A stretch of 64,000 bases of DNA from Brienomyrus brachyistius. Its lineage: Eukaryota; Chordata; Actinopteri; Osteoglossiformes; Mormyridae. Numbering within the stretch: the stretch's first letter is position 1; the number at the start of each line of letters is the position of its first letter. This document shows, one piece after another, positions 24,261-36,870 of this stretch. The stretch covers positions 22,182,461-22,246,460 of the forward strand of contig NC_064548.1 of the NCBI RefSeq assembly GCF_023856365.1. Reading direction: 5' to 3'. The notes below the pieces were generated by a model that was not told the origin of the DNA, searched no databases, and was given only the letters and a program-made list of their open reading frames with translations. The position numbers and the translations under genes were made by a program.

Positions 24261-24654
24261 AAAGCATAATTATGTCCCCATTCCCAGTCATTGTGTATGT
24301 TCAGCTGCGAGCTTCTGACATCATTATTCCGCTTTCGGCACTGCACGTACGATCTGGTGATGCAAGAGAAAAGAGGAGACTCGCTGCTACGCTCATCCCA
24401 CGCCTCCACCCCGAAAGGCTTGGTGGAATAGTTCTGCTCCCCTCACACCTTTCACCCTCGCACACGAGCATTTCCGTTTCCTCTTGGTGAAAAGCGACTT
24501 GATTTACCGGGCAAACGCGCCATTGTAATAGCAATCCGCAGTAGAACATTCCCCACTGCCTTTTAAAGTAGATGACGTGCCGTTCCGATTGGTTTATTAC
24601 TTGTCATGCCCAAAACACTTATGAATAATTAAGTGTTTAGGACCCCTCTCCATC

Positions 24655-24865
24655 TTGCGTTAGTGCTAAGTTACCATCAACCTCAATGGGCAATTTGGAG
24701 AAGCCAGTTCACCCAACTGCATGTTTCTGGAGTGTGGAAAGAAACCCAGGTGCTGGAAGAAGCCTGTGTAACTCCAGACACCCAGAGCTGGAGGTGGAAA
24801 CCAGCCCCCAACCCTGGTGATGTGAGGCCACAGCAATTCCTACTCAACCACCATGCTACCCATTA
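24655..24865 (-). repeat. Degenerate SINE-like copy
   Basis: Words in family order: GGGCAATTTGGAG, GCATGTTTCTGGAGTGTGG, AAAGAAACCCAGGTGCTGG, GGAGGTGGAAACCAGCCCCC, AACCCTGGTGATGTGAGG, AACCACCATGCTACCC. Head at right, tail missing. Older or different subfamily from the copy at 16426. Confidence 0.55.
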
Positions 24866-27379
24866 TTATTTTTATCAGCACTGGGACCGTGCTGTATGTG
24901 TGTGCAGCCATCTTTGTGGTTAGTCTTAAATAAATCCTCAGACCCATTGTTTTTGTTTTGTCTGTGCTTCTCCAACTGCAGCGAATTTAAAACCACCTGC
25001 TCCCACGAGATTTGCGTTAGGTCTCGCCAATGCATGACGGGAAGCGAGGCTCACATTTCAAGCAGCTTTGCTTATTTTCTGAATGCGTGAAGAGAAAATG
25101 GCATCAAAACGAAGAGGACGACAGCTTGACCTTTATTTATATTTCAAATCTCATATTATTGTAGTTGTTTTTATCTTTACGTAATCAGATATTTCACAGT
25201 TACGGTTAAGATGTCCTGCAACAATGTCCTTTAGAAAGTGTACGTTTTACTTGTGTGTGTGTGTTGATTGGTTGTGTGGGGTCATGGGTGCCCCCCATTG
25301 GGCCATGCCCCCTATCAGAAATGAACGAACCGCCGTATCCATGTGTGTATCTCTCATGTACTTTAAAAACTGTGGTGAGGGACCAAGTGCCTCCCCTGAT
25401 TCTGCCTGTACCTTTATTCCACACTTGAATAGTTGACATATACCGCTTTAACTCCTGCGTTACACGAATAAATATCACTTGTGTCCCGGCGCACGGTGGC
25501 ACCAAGGATTAGAATGTGTTTTATTGCACGATGGCGGGCAGATCGGTGGGAAAACGGGTCCCCGATTCCGGAGCCTTGTCATCGTCCCTATTTTCATTCT
25601 CAGAAACACAATTAGTCTTAATCAGCCGAATCCTGCTCCCCGGTTTTGCTGTCACTTGGCCCAACGTAATTGAATTTCCTTTGCGGCAAATACGATTGTT
25701 ATGCTGATTCGCCATTGTTCGTTTTCTTTCCTCCTGTCGTTTACTGGATGTAATTGTGGTGCAGTTAGAAAACTGTTGTTCTCTGAGCATAATGCAGTTT
25801 TTCCAAGAAGGACAAGGAGATTTTTAATACAATTAAATATCATTGCAGTGTGATGTTCCCCATTGCAGTTCCGTTTTGTTTACCCTGAACCAGAGAAATA
25901 GACACAGTCATTGTGCTAAAATACAACAAGAGCCCAATAATACCAAGCAGAAGGACACCATTAGTGCTGTCCTGACTCTTTACACTAGGGTAATATTTTT
26001 GTAGAAGCCCTAAGTATCTTATTTATGCTTCCAAAAGGTTGAAGGGGAGAACATGATAGACAGTAAATTAAGTTCAATTCAGTCACTGGCAGTGCATTAA
26101 GTGTTGGACACCTCATACAAGTGAGAAGAGTAATTGCATTCTGGCAGGGAAGCTCCGGCGTGGCCAGAGAGCATGTATGTGGGCTTATGCGATGCACTGG
26201 GATTCCCTTTGTGGTTCATTTTTCATTGCATAGGGTCAAAAAAGAATCTTATAGTCTTGATTATCAATGGGATCGTGATCCAGTGTGCAGGAACCACTAT
26301 GTTCCTGCAACGATGCAGTAACTTTCCAAAGGTATCTCAGCTCAGAACTATTTGTTGCCTTGCCTGGGGTATAAATCACAGAAACTAGAACCCACATTTT
26401 TCTTCTATGCATTTTAATCCTTTGCCTCAACGAGGTTGGTACAATCAAACTGTGTTTTACAATAATTTAAATGCATCACATAACTACTATTAAAGTAATC
26501 ACCCTATGCAGTTACCACTGGTAAGTCTGAGACAACTGATCAATACTTACATCTCAAAAGATTTATGAAGTTGGTTCTCAGATTTATAGCAAAACATCAG
26601 AAAGAATAATTCATATACTGTAGTATGTTTACCTGCTAAAGTTTCTTTCAAATTGCAAATTACTTCAAATTCTAATAAAGCTCAGAGATTCGTTGCTACC
26701 GAATGAAAATGCAGTATGACAACAATAACAGATCCGTGACGACAAACACACTTTTTTTGTGTTCTTTTGTTTTAGTCTTTATGCAAATTGGTGCTGCGGG
26801 GAGATATGCTGAAGCAACTAGATGTGTACATTTTATAAATGGCGTATGTTACCTTCAGGGCAGTGCTTAGGGGGGGATCTTCAGCGTACATGATGTCACC
26901 GTCTGCTTTGGGTGTGTTGTCTTATTTTTGTAATATTTGGCCAATTTATAATTAAAAAAATCCAATGTGTTTGTGTTCCAGCATACCGCTGCACATGTAT
27001 ATTGTTTATTAAATAGCAAGAAAATGGTGCTGTACGGTGACCTCATGATTAAACATCGACTGCATAATCAAGTTCATGACCCAGTAATGGAAAAGCGATT
27101 GGATGATGGATGGATGGATGGATGGATGAACACAGGACACTTACAACAGAAGTGCTGAAATTCAGCTTCGCAGACTGACCATCACTGGGTCAAGAAAAAA
27201 AGCAATTTTTTGTGCCATCGATATAAACCATGAACTTCCACAATATTACAGCCGAATCTTTCATGACTGGTTTTGACAACTTAACCAGACTTATAAACCA
27301 CTATCACAACACACTATGTTGTCTATCACGTCGCACTAACTGATCTAGTAGTTCTTTGGATAAGAGACGGTGGCCATTG

Positions 27380-27740
27380 TTTTGGCTCTGCCTTTGAAGG
27401 CTGGAACATCCCTACAATCAGGGCCATGTGTCACGGGAGAGACGAGACATGATTAAAGGCTGTTTTCATTCAATCAGGCTCTATTCTGCAGTTATTTGAA
27501 ATAAGTTCCACAAAAAAGCGGATTGCCGTAGAAGCGGAGACTACATTAATGAACTCTGAAAAAAGGGCAGATATTACAGACAGCCTGTAATGGTCTGTCC
27601 TGCAGAATGATTCCATCTGCTTGGATTCAGTAATAAGGCTGCCAGCGTGATTTAAAGAGCTCATAACAAAATTACAGGAGTCATGTTCAGATTGATAACA
27701 TTTCATAAATCAGAGAAGCTGCGTGCTTTGATGACGCAGG
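27380..27740. promoter_or_regulatory. Candidate conserved non-coding element
   Basis: About 360 bp of balanced, unique sequence with homeodomain cores and other tight words (GACATGATTAAAGGC, TCAATCAGGCTC, CAGTAATAAGGCTGCC, AGATTGATAACATTTC), flanked by lower-complexity AT-rich DNA. No open frame with a domain. Inference from texture only. Confidence 0.25.
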
Positions 27741-28464
27741 TTGCTGTTATAGGTAATAAACAATAAGAACTTTGAGAAAATTGCAAGTTAAAATTTCTCC
27801 GTGGGATCTGATGTTATACAATTAAGCAAGCTTATCCAAATTGTTTTCTGCTAAGCAAATCATTTTCGATATGACTTGAAATGTAATTCAATTATGCACT
27901 AAATATAATTTTCTTCCTTTTTTTTTTTTAAAGATTTCACGTGCAGCAGGAGATAGGGTTATAGCCTAATTACTTTGGATACGTTTTTTTTTTTTTTTGG
28001 GCAAGTGGGGTAAAAAATTTTAAATGCAAGAATATATGTTAATGAAGCAAAATCATATCCTTAGTCAGTGAAATATCCATACATCTACGCATCTATTCAG
28101 TCTTACACTGGCAGGGGTCATCAGGGATTTGGGGCTTATCATTGGGATATCTGCATATTTAATGCATTGAATGTGAACTGCAAAGTGATGTAAGAAGTGA
28201 GTTACTTTATTTGAACAGCTAGCACTGATTATAGTAAGTGATATGCCTGCAGCCTGGGAGGCAAGCCTGTCCATCACAGGATCCACCGGGGAGACATCGA
28301 TTCACAGACACCACATGTTGTGCTCCCACCTGCGGCTGCACGCTCTTCTCCTCATTTGTATTTATTTATTCACTAATATCTCCTTATTAGGAAGCATTAT
28401 TTCTTAATCCAAAATGACCCGTGCAGCTGGGAGGTTTTTCAAAGCCCCACTGAGTGTCTTGTCG

Positions 28465-28690
28465 AAAGGGCGACAGCTTCAGGCTAGAACGCCGTCTGTG
28501 AGGAATCCGCGTTCCTCGTCGCTCCGTTAGCGGTGGTCTCCAAGCCCGAGGTGCCGTGTGCTGTCATGCGAATGCCGGCACGCATGTATGTCGAGGAGGG
28601 GGCACCCTGAGTTCTCGGGGAAGACGGTGCTTTTCCGCCAAGTCTAAGGGGCTCGCTGTTCATCACGGAGAGGCCCGTTGCTACAGGTGA
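28465..28690. promoter_or_regulatory. CpG-rich patch
   Basis: High local CpG density (GCGTTCCTCGTCGCTCCG, GTATGTCGAGG, GCGGTGG) in an AT-rich neighbourhood. It may be a short unmethylated island; no transcription start or exon can be assigned. Confidence 0.3.
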
Positions 28691-30137
28691 ATTCTGCAGC
28701 TGGGCTTCAAATTATGCTGTGTTCACATATCTGAACAAAATCTGCTAGAAACTGATACTAGATAGTATGGAATATGTATTTTTCAGACTGTTATAGACCT
28801 ACACTAGAACCATTATTTCTTCACAAGGATTGCCAGGTTTCATAAGAAAAAATAAAAACAATATGTATTTTAATATACATTCAACGTAAAATTGTTATCA
28901 TGAACTTTAGAATTTAGATTAAAACTGTAGATTTTTTTCATCCAAATGAGCTGAAGGGGGCTGTGGCAGTTACTGTTCCTGCCTTGGATTAAAGGTGATC
29001 TTTTCTACTTGTCCTCAAATGGCTACTTTCTCATCCATCCTGAAAAACATTTAATAAATTAGAGCATAATTATTTTTATCATTATCCCTGTTTCCTGCTC
29101 CGTTCACAATGCTTGTCAGTAAAGCTGCAACAACAGCATTTTAATCATAGTATTGATAGACATAAATGCAAATGAGACAAACAATTTTTTTGCCTTTTCT
29201 CTCTTAAGCACATTTTGATATGCAGTCGATTGTGGGAAAGAATATTTAAAACCTGGAAATTATTCTAATCCTAAGGCAATCACAATTTAAAAATTGTTAA
29301 AATGCAACTTTGAACATAAATATTTAGTTTTGTGACATTCTTTTTGGGCTTTGCCTCACTCAGCCTACAAGGCCAGCTGTGAATTGAGCAAGAAGGTCTT
29401 TTGTCATGTGTGACTATTACTCAGATCATCCGCTGATGGAACAGCACTCCACAGCCAAAGGAACAGACCCTTTGGTCAGGGTCAGGGAATTACAAAGCTC
29501 GTCACGCACAACGTTCAGAGTAATCAGTCTGTGGAATGGAAACTTTCACCTGAAAATTCATGAGACAATGTCATCCAAGGTTTGCGCTTAAAAAATTGCG
29601 TTTTAGCATTCCGCTTTTGGTGACCAGACATTTTCAATATCATTATTGTTGACAGCAATTTATATATGAAAGACATGTTACTATTCTAAGCTAGTTGAGT
29701 AACCACAGATAAAAAAAATCCCATCTAAATAAACATACATAATGAGGAATCCAAAATGATGCATTTTTCCCCACTAAGAATAAAACACCAGTTCTGTCAT
29801 TTCTGTGCAGCTAGATAGTTACGTCACTATTTTACCATGTTTCACATGATAATAAATCAGCTGGATAGAATTTTCTGGTAGCTTAATGGCAATATGCAAA
29901 TGATACATGCATTTAAACTTCTATTAGTACAGGTAACAGTGTGCATTCTTGCAACTCTGAACAACAAAAATATGTAGAAGTAAGTATTATTTACTATGAT
30001 ATAAGTAATACCTATCCTGTAGGTAAGATGCAAATTATGCATGTTTTTGATAAAACAGCAAATTACCACAAAAAAAAAGAGAGAACAGCTGCAGAATATA
30101 AATCTTACGGTCACATTCCATCTTCCTTCCTTTCTAG

Positions 30138-30155
30138 GGAGTTCCTGCAATTTGG
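30138..30155 (+). other. Possible 18-nt micro-exon
   Basis: A strong acceptor (TCTTCCTTCCTTTCTAG) is followed by 18 nt and then GTAAGTTGAC. All three frames are open (for example GVPAIW or EFLQF). The next 250 bp look like unique conserved sequence, which is usual around alternatively used micro-exons. Upstream at 30021-30024 an acceptor-like CCTATCCTGTAG is fused directly to GTAAGA, the form of a recursive splice site. No host gene can be named. Confidence 0.2.
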
Positions 30156-30400
30156 GTAAGTTGACTTTGTTTGGAATTGGCTCTCAGAGGCATGTCTGAT
30201 CCGGTACACCTCTCCCCTGCTCCGCCAGTGAAAATCAATGGCAAACAGCTCCGTCCGAACCACTCAGCTGTGTAATCTGCAGTCCTCTTTGCGAACACGT
30301 CCTCTATTTTATCTGCCTCTGCCCTGACTGTTTGAATATTTACATCACATCCAGGGCTGTAAACCATGGAAAAGCCGGCCTCTAAAAAAATAAACAATAA
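30156..30400. promoter_or_regulatory. Candidate conserved block next to the micro-exon
   Basis: Unique, moderately GC-rich sequence bounded by AT-rich DNA. The minus strand is open through it for about 100 codons without stops, so a minus-strand exon is an alternative, but no domain is recognised and there is no clear donor site. Confidence 0.25.
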
Positions 30401-32196
30401 AAGTGACAGAAAATTAATGGTACAATCGATGGATTTTATTAAATACATCCCTATCCATTTGGAATCAAATGACCAAAAACTGGCAGCTTGTCTAGCTGAT
30501 ACGTAAAAGTTAATGTAATAAACAGGTAATATCTATGCAGAGAGGCATTTTAACCTTTCACTTCCAGATTATATGTTAAACCTGCTTTTGATTGTCCAGT
30601 GCTATTATGGAAGTTCCCTAGACCGGCCTTCCCAGACAGAAACATGTATAACCCACCTAACATGGAACAAACAAAAAGACAACTTTCTGTTATTTTATGT
30701 TATGCCTCACACTGCAAAGTTTCCCAGTCCCCAAAACAGAGTGACAGCCGCTCATATGTGACATTGTTATGTATGACACTGCAAGCCAGGCTTCGGCACT
30801 GATGCGGACTCTGGGGACTCTGCCGGCCACATTGTGTCTTGAGGCTCTTTAGTTTGCTAACTCATGCATAGTAAGCGTAGCATATGGTACGCTGATCACT
30901 CAGACCTGCAGTCTGTTAGGTAGCTCGCAGGGCAGCACTACAGTACACACCAGCAACCTCTGCATTACGTCTGAAAGCTGGGAAAACAGTTAACATGAAG
31001 ACATTGTCCAGTCCGGATGGCTTCTAAGAATTAAACTGATGTTGAAAGAAGTACCTTCATTATCTTGAGTCATTTGTGGTGATTACTGTCCAGATTACTG
31101 TCCAAATATGGAACTCGCTCTGCTTTCTTGCTTAGACTGTTGTGCTTGATGATTTTTTTTTTGTCGTTAACTTTGCTTTTCCCTGTCTGAAGTGACCTGA
31201 CCACCCGACGCACCGGCATTAAGATTCTGTAAAGAAAATGTGCTTTCGTCTGTGTTTCGTCTGTTCCCTGCGCACAACATTTTAGCCCTCATATATACTT
31301 GTAAATAATAATATTTTTATTAATGATAATATATTTATTTTATACGTATTTGGGGGGTGGGGGGGCGTGGGGGACCATGCATGTCGTCACAGGGCCACTG
31401 GCCCCCTGCCCCCCCTCTGGCCCCCCCTGGCCCCCCATAACTGCCCCTGCTAGGTTTGTCAAATGCCATTTGAGACGTCATTGCATCAAAATAAAAGAAA
31501 AGTCCTTGTAGAAAAACTTGGAGACTATAAGAACATTAACATTCGCAGACACTGCTTCCAGCCGAGTGACCACTACGCTCATCTCCTTGCCGCATATTTT
31601 TTCCTCTGCGTCTTTTTTTTAAAGTACGATTGTTTATTGTTTCACTTTTTCCTTAGAGAACCAAACCCCCAGGGATGAATGGAAATAAGTGCTTTTATTG
31701 ACCGTACATAATAAAAATGTGGAGAAATCTACTCTTTTGTGGCTATCATTCTACTGAAATAACACATGCAAAGAGATGTCCTTGACCCCATGCTGTGACT
31801 GATAATTGGGTCAGAATATATAAATACACAAGGGAATGTCTATGTTTTAGAAGCCTTGCAAATATTCCTGGCTAAGCCACTATAAAGTGCCGCGACTCTG
31901 ACCCTGAGGTTGAAAAATGGACGAGTGGGTCTATCACAAATGGACTGGGAGGTGTTACTGCTGAGGGATGTTGTGAATAATCTGTCTCCTCCAATGGATT
32001 TCTTATGCATGATATACGTTTCAAGCCACAGTATCCCACATATAACATTGTTCTGAAGTTATATAAAACTGTTCAATAATAACTAAATAATATACTACAA
32101 ATTATTAGTTGGGGGTACAGCAATGAGCTTGGGAATGATTTCATCCCTCTCCATTTGCACACAGACACATCACAGACATCACAGACATCATTTCAT
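30401..32196. other. Unique stretch, no supported gene
   Basis: It includes a G-rich then C-rich low-complexity patch at 31351-31450 (GGGGGGTGGGGGGGCGTGGG; CCCCCCTCTGG words). Otherwise it is AT-rich with short frames. Confidence 0.45.
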
Positions 32197-32292
32197 GCAA
32201 TGTTTCCCAGCCCAGTCCTCGGGGATCCACAGTCAGTCCATGTTTTTGCTCCCTCTGCGGAGGGAATGGACTGGACCGGAAACACTGCTCTA
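32197..32292. mobile_element. Small inverted-repeat element (MITE-like)
   Basis: Left AATGTTTCCCAGCCCAGTCC is imperfectly inverse to right GGACTGGACCGGAAACACT. The interior GTCCTCGGGGATCCACAG and CATGTTTTTGCTCCCTC resembles short hAT-type elements of fish. No convincing target duplication. Confidence 0.45.
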
Positions 32293-32634
32293 AGGATTTC
32301 AGGATTACCATGATTGGACTTATTAGCCTGCTATGGATGACTAGGGTCAGATGGAGGGATTCAGATGAGGATCGAGGAGTCGTATGTACGTGTTTGGTGA
32401 GGTGAATTAAGTGCGTGTATTTGGTAAGTCACTGCCGGAGACCACTGTGTTCCTCATGTGTTTTTTTATGATTTGTGGTCATTATTTTTTGCGCATTTTT
32501 TTCTCAGGTTTTAAAGCAGCTTCGTTTCAATTCTCGCCGTCAGTGGTGATTTCTTCCGTCTGCTGCCGCTGTCCATGCGGTAGACATCCACTCCACGTCT
32601 GCTTAATTGACCAAAGTAGAAACAGTCCTTGACT

Positions 32635-32890
32635 TTGCTAGGGGCGGATCTGTGACACTGCAGCAAGTACAGCTGCCTCACAGTGCTGGAGACCAGGCTG
32701 TATGTGTGTGGGGCTTAGTATGGCCTTCCCGTGCTGTCATGTGGTGTCGTCTAGATCGCCCCGCTACACCAGTCCAAAAACATACTGAAGTGGAGTTGCC
32801 AAGTTGCCCATAAGTCTGAATGGTGAATGAGCCCTGTTACGGGTTGCCCCCTTGTACTGGGTAATTCCCTGCTTCATGTCTGTATCTTTT
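32635..32890 (+). repeat. SINE-like copy, degenerate, plus orientation
   Basis: Family words in order: GGGGCGGATC, AGCTGCCTCACAGTGCTGG, CCAGTCCAAAAACATACTG, GTGGAGTTGCCAAGTTGCCC, GGTGAATGAGCCCTG. The 3' body is diverged (GGGTAATTCCCTGCTTCATG) and no clear tail remains. Confidence 0.6.
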
Positions 32891-33234
32891 GATATAAACT
32901 TTGGAAGCACGTGAACCTGCATAGGACAAGTGCATATGGAAAATGTATGGATTTTATTTTGTTGACAGATTTCCCACTGTGACCCCCCCTCCATTTCCAC
33001 ATTCATTTAAAATCTTTTGCCGACCTAAGGCAGTATTGATTTCAGATGTTTTTTTAATGTATGGATTAAAATAGCCCAGCTGCAGAATTGAGGGGCAAGA
33101 TTTCTATAGGACAATGTTTTCCTAAACAGGGACATCATATTACATTCATGACCTCCAAGTTACTCCCCTGGATATTAGAGGCAGAACCCTTAAACATTTT
33201 CATATGTGTTCTGAGTCCTACACCTTATTAAAAA

Positions 33235-33543
33235 GAGATCCCTGGGCATCTTTCGAAAGAGTAGTGGTGGTACCCCAATGTCCTGGCTAAATTGCCCACT
33301 GTGGCCCTTTCAAATCTGGCCTCCTAATCATCCCCTATATCTAACTGGCAAATTCTCTCCTGCCGCTTCACCAGCTTAGCTGCTGTGCCGTGAGCATACT
33401 GGTGCAGAATGGCTGCCATTGCACCATCCAGGTGGGGGCTACACAGTGGTTGTGGTTGAAGTGGCTTGTATTTCGTTCTGTACAGCGCTTTGGGTGCCTT
33501 GAAAAGCGCTATATAATGTAGAGGTAACATTCATTCATTCATT
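33235..33543 (+). repeat. Second SINE-like family with (ATTC)n tail
   Basis: The body runs CTGGCTAAATTGCCCACTGT, TCTGGCCTCCTAATCATCCC, GGCTGCCATTGCACCATCC, GTGGTTGAAGTGGCTTGTA, then CAGCGCTTTGGGTGCC and AAAAGCGCTATATAATGTA before four ATTC units. This word order belongs to a widespread fish repeat that is clearly different from the (ATGG)n family. Confidence 0.75.
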
Positions 33544-35149
33544 CATTATTTTTTGTGGCTTTAAGGCCAATCATGTCATCCTTGTACCATGAATTGCTGT
33601 AATAGCTATTTGTTGTGACTGCTATATACAGTATATGCATATGTGCGTGTTTGTGTAAAACATTCCATTTTAATCATTTTAGATTAAATGATGTTTAAAT
33701 AGCAAACACAATCAGACAAGTTCATAATGGAAAACTTGAAGGTTGAGGTTGGTTGAAGTCGCTTAGACCTTAAGTGTATGTGTGTTTTTTTGTGTATATA
33801 CATACACAGGCTATACATTTATGATATATAGCGTGTCAATGTTGTGGACTTTGTGGTTTATGGGTCTCCAGAACACATTAAACTCCCTGCAGGCACATGG
33901 TTTAATGATAGAAGTCCATAGTGTAAAATACTTTGATTCCAGTTTTGGAGAATTAGGATGGAGATAGATAGACTGATTAGTTGAAATCAACCCTGCCCTG
34001 ACAGTGAGGAATAAAGAGGAGTGGGTCCTCTTGAAGGTCGCAGAAAGACCCAGCCTTGATCGCACATGTTTTTGTAAGATACGCTTCATCCATTTCCAGT
34101 TCCTGTTATAATGACAACATGGTCGTCTTTTCTGAGAAAAGCATCAAAAACCATCAGATTCATTTTACTTGGAGAATAAACATACTATAGCAGTACACTA
34201 TTAGTTAATGAATTAATTAACCAGTAACTACGTGTTAGTTACGTACTCATCCCATGTGAGTTCATCAGTCTTGATGGTTCATGTATTTCATGCAGGGACT
34301 ATATTATTTCATGACTTGTTCTTGAGTAGTAATTGAGTAGCTAAGTTATTTGTGCCCCCCTATAGGAAAGTGTTACTGAAGTATATAAATGTTATAAGTG
34401 TGTCCCTTAAGGCTCCCAAAAATCAGCTTTCCTCTATGTGTCCCTTTTACTGATACGTGTGGCCTTGTGCAGAGTGACACTGTAGCTACAGTAACCATAA
34501 TGCTAATGATAGGCTGCTCTGTAAACAGCAAGTCACCAGGCTTTACCACGTAAGTGCTCCGAAACCCACTGGGATAATGTGCCGTGGCACCAATAATGGT
34601 CCTCCTGAGAGATTCTAGCAGAGCTGCCCAATGCCCAGAGCAAGAATTCTGTTAAGCACCTGTCAAAAACTTATGGAGCTCTCTCAGTATGGCTGGTCAG
34701 GAGATCTTTAAGTAGATCTCTGAATCCATTAACAAAACCCCCGCGTTATAGGCAACACCACACGGCCCATTTTTGGGTTTACTCTGATCCCCTGGTGTGT
34801 GAGCTCGACATTTAGGTCTGGGCCGGAATATTCCTTCACTATACATCCCTGCATCGAAGCTGGCCCTGAAAATCATGGACCTTACACCTGACATGTTTGA
34901 TTAATTACTCTTACGAGGTCACTGCATTGTGCTTTTCTGCTTTTTAACCATATATGCAAATCGTTCTTCCACGATGTGTCAGGATGTTGCTGTGACCAAC
35001 AAACTTGTATTTCTTTGTTCTTAAAAAATTCTGTAACTAAGCAAAAAAGGATGAAATGTTCTATTACACAGAGGGACCATATCTGACCTCTTTTTGTCTT
35101 GCTAATCCAGTGCTGATAAAACAATATGAAAGTACTGGCTGCATACCAT
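33544..35149. other. Unique stretch, no supported gene
   Basis: AT-rich with short frames; nothing recognisable on either strand. Confidence 0.45.
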
Positions 35150-35502
35150 ATTCCATCCATTTTCCAAACAGCTTATCCTTCTGGGTCGCGGGGGGTCCGG
35201 AGCCTATCCTGGAAGCAATGGGCACGAGGCAGGGAACAACCCAGGAGGGGGGGCCAGCCCACCGCAGGGCACACTCACACGCCATTCACTCTCACACACA
35301 CACCTACAGGCAATTTAGCAACTCCAATCAGCCTCAGCATGCTTTTGGACTGTCTGGGGAAACCGGATTACCCAGAGGAAACCGCACGACGACATGGGGA
35401 GAACATGCAAACTCCACACACATGTAACCCAGGCGGAGATATGAACCTGGGACCCATAGGTGTGAAGCAACAGTGCTAACCACTGCACCACTATACCGCC
35501 CC
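35150..35502 (-). repeat. tRNA-derived SINE-like element, near full length
   Basis: Reads as the copy at 16426-16795 in the same orientation: CCATCCATTTTCCAAACAGC at the tail, GGGTCGCGGGGGGTCCGGAG, GGGAACAACCCAGGAGG, CGACGACATGGGGAGAACAT, ACCCAGGCGGAGATATGAAC, and GCTAACCACTGCACCACTAT at the head (A-box region). Little-diverged, so a fairly young insertion. Confidence 0.88.
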
Positions 35503-36769
35503 TAACTTATTTCTACACTCTAAAAAGGTTAAATGTGGCATATGGCAGATAAGCCATGTCAAACACATGGTATCTCTGGAACCTCCCAGTTCCTTCCGTC
35601 TTGCCTCAAAAAGTTCTTATAAAGGCCAAGATAAGATCCTGTCCTCTCACCAATGTGTGATGCAAATCATTTTGAGAGCTGGATGCATTCTGCTGTTGTT
35701 CAGAATTTAAGTGATAATAGAGGAAATGGATTGACTGGTATTGTGAAACACCCTGAAGTAACCAGGGCAGGTGAACGGCGGGCTCCTGGTGAAGAATTCA
35801 TTCTTATGTTTGGCTTTGATGAAATGGATACCCACTGCTGTCTATGGAACTTCTACAGGGCGAAAGTATACGGAAGAATTGTGAGCCGTTTGCTATTTAC
35901 TAAAGGATATACTTAAACAAACTTAAACAAACTAACAGAAAGTCACATGGCAAGACTGTATTAACGTTCACATAAAATAACAAAAGTATGCTAACACATA
36001 TCTAGGTGAAATATCTCAAACCATCAAGTGCGTACAATATTACACTCAGCTCCCAGAGTAATTGTCAATTCAGAATACAGAAATAAGATAACTTCCAGCA
36101 AACTAACGCAGGGCAGTGCATGAAGACCCAGAACAATGGATAAGTTCATTACTGTGTGTGTGAGCAGCTGACGCTTGGCCTGAGCTGTGATTTCAATGCA
36201 ACCCTTGTTGTGTCACTTCCAAACAAAGGAGTGAGAAGCTCTTTAATATTTAAGAATTAGGATGAAATATGAAAGATACCCCTTTTCATACTCATCTAAT
36301 TATCTGCAATGAGGTCAAAAAACGGCTCCACTACATACAAGCACACTGTCTTACAAACTCTACTCGTTTCTAGTCAGGGGTTAGATAAGACTGAGACTTC
36401 GAAGCTCGTCCCGTCAAAGTAAAGCCCAGTGACTCGAAGATGGGAGTCAGTGCTTCTTCGTGTGGCAAATATCACGTGACTCATGACGTCTGATACATCC
36501 CGAGGTGTCAGAGGTGCTGTCAGCTCTCCAAAACTTTTATAAAAGCGAGATGAAACCTCTGGGTGTGGTTTTTAGTTATTAATTTTTTTATTTTCCCACT
36601 CTGAGAAATTGATTTTTACACAGTTTTCTTTGCATACACCACCTTTTCATTCATTAGGGATAATGGCTCTACAAATGGGAAGAGAATCCTCAGATGTGTG
36701 GGAACATTCTGAGTTTCTGAATTAATATTAATATGACAAAATACAAAATTATTATTATTATTATTCATT
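35503..36769. other. Unique stretch, no supported gene
   Basis: No recognisable repeat or domain. The frame at 35653-35916 (87 codons) has no family resemblance and no splice signals that I can defend. Confidence 0.4.
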
Positions 36770-36870
36770 GGGTGAATTCTCGCCACACTGGAGGTTCGGT
36801 TTCCATTCCCTTGTTGTAAATTGCTCTGGGTAAAAGCATCCGTCACATGAATAAATAAAAATGATTATAT
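36745..36870 (+). repeat. Dispersed fish repeat fragment with (ATT)n start
   Basis: TTGTAAATTGCTCTGGGTAA, AAGCATCCGTCACATGAATA and AATAAAAATG form the end of a widespread fish repeat whose opposite end (CAGACGCTTTTATCCAAAG type) is seen at 46515 and 61970. A short (ATT)n run precedes it. Confidence 0.6.

Larger units (their letters stand above)
24866..30137. other. Long stretch without a supported gene
   Basis: It contains candidate conserved non-coding blocks at 25540-25800 (CACAATTAGTCTTAATCAGC, CAACGTAATTGAATTTCC) and 27380-27740 (see separate entry), a CpG-rich patch at 28465-28690, and a SINE 3' scrap with (GGAT)n at 27030-27128. The rest is AT-rich with no recognisable repeat. Confidence 0.4.

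Noticed and set aside
28255..28310. Possible SINE words (CTGTCCATCACAGGATCC)
   Set aside because: Order and length do not match the family well enough.
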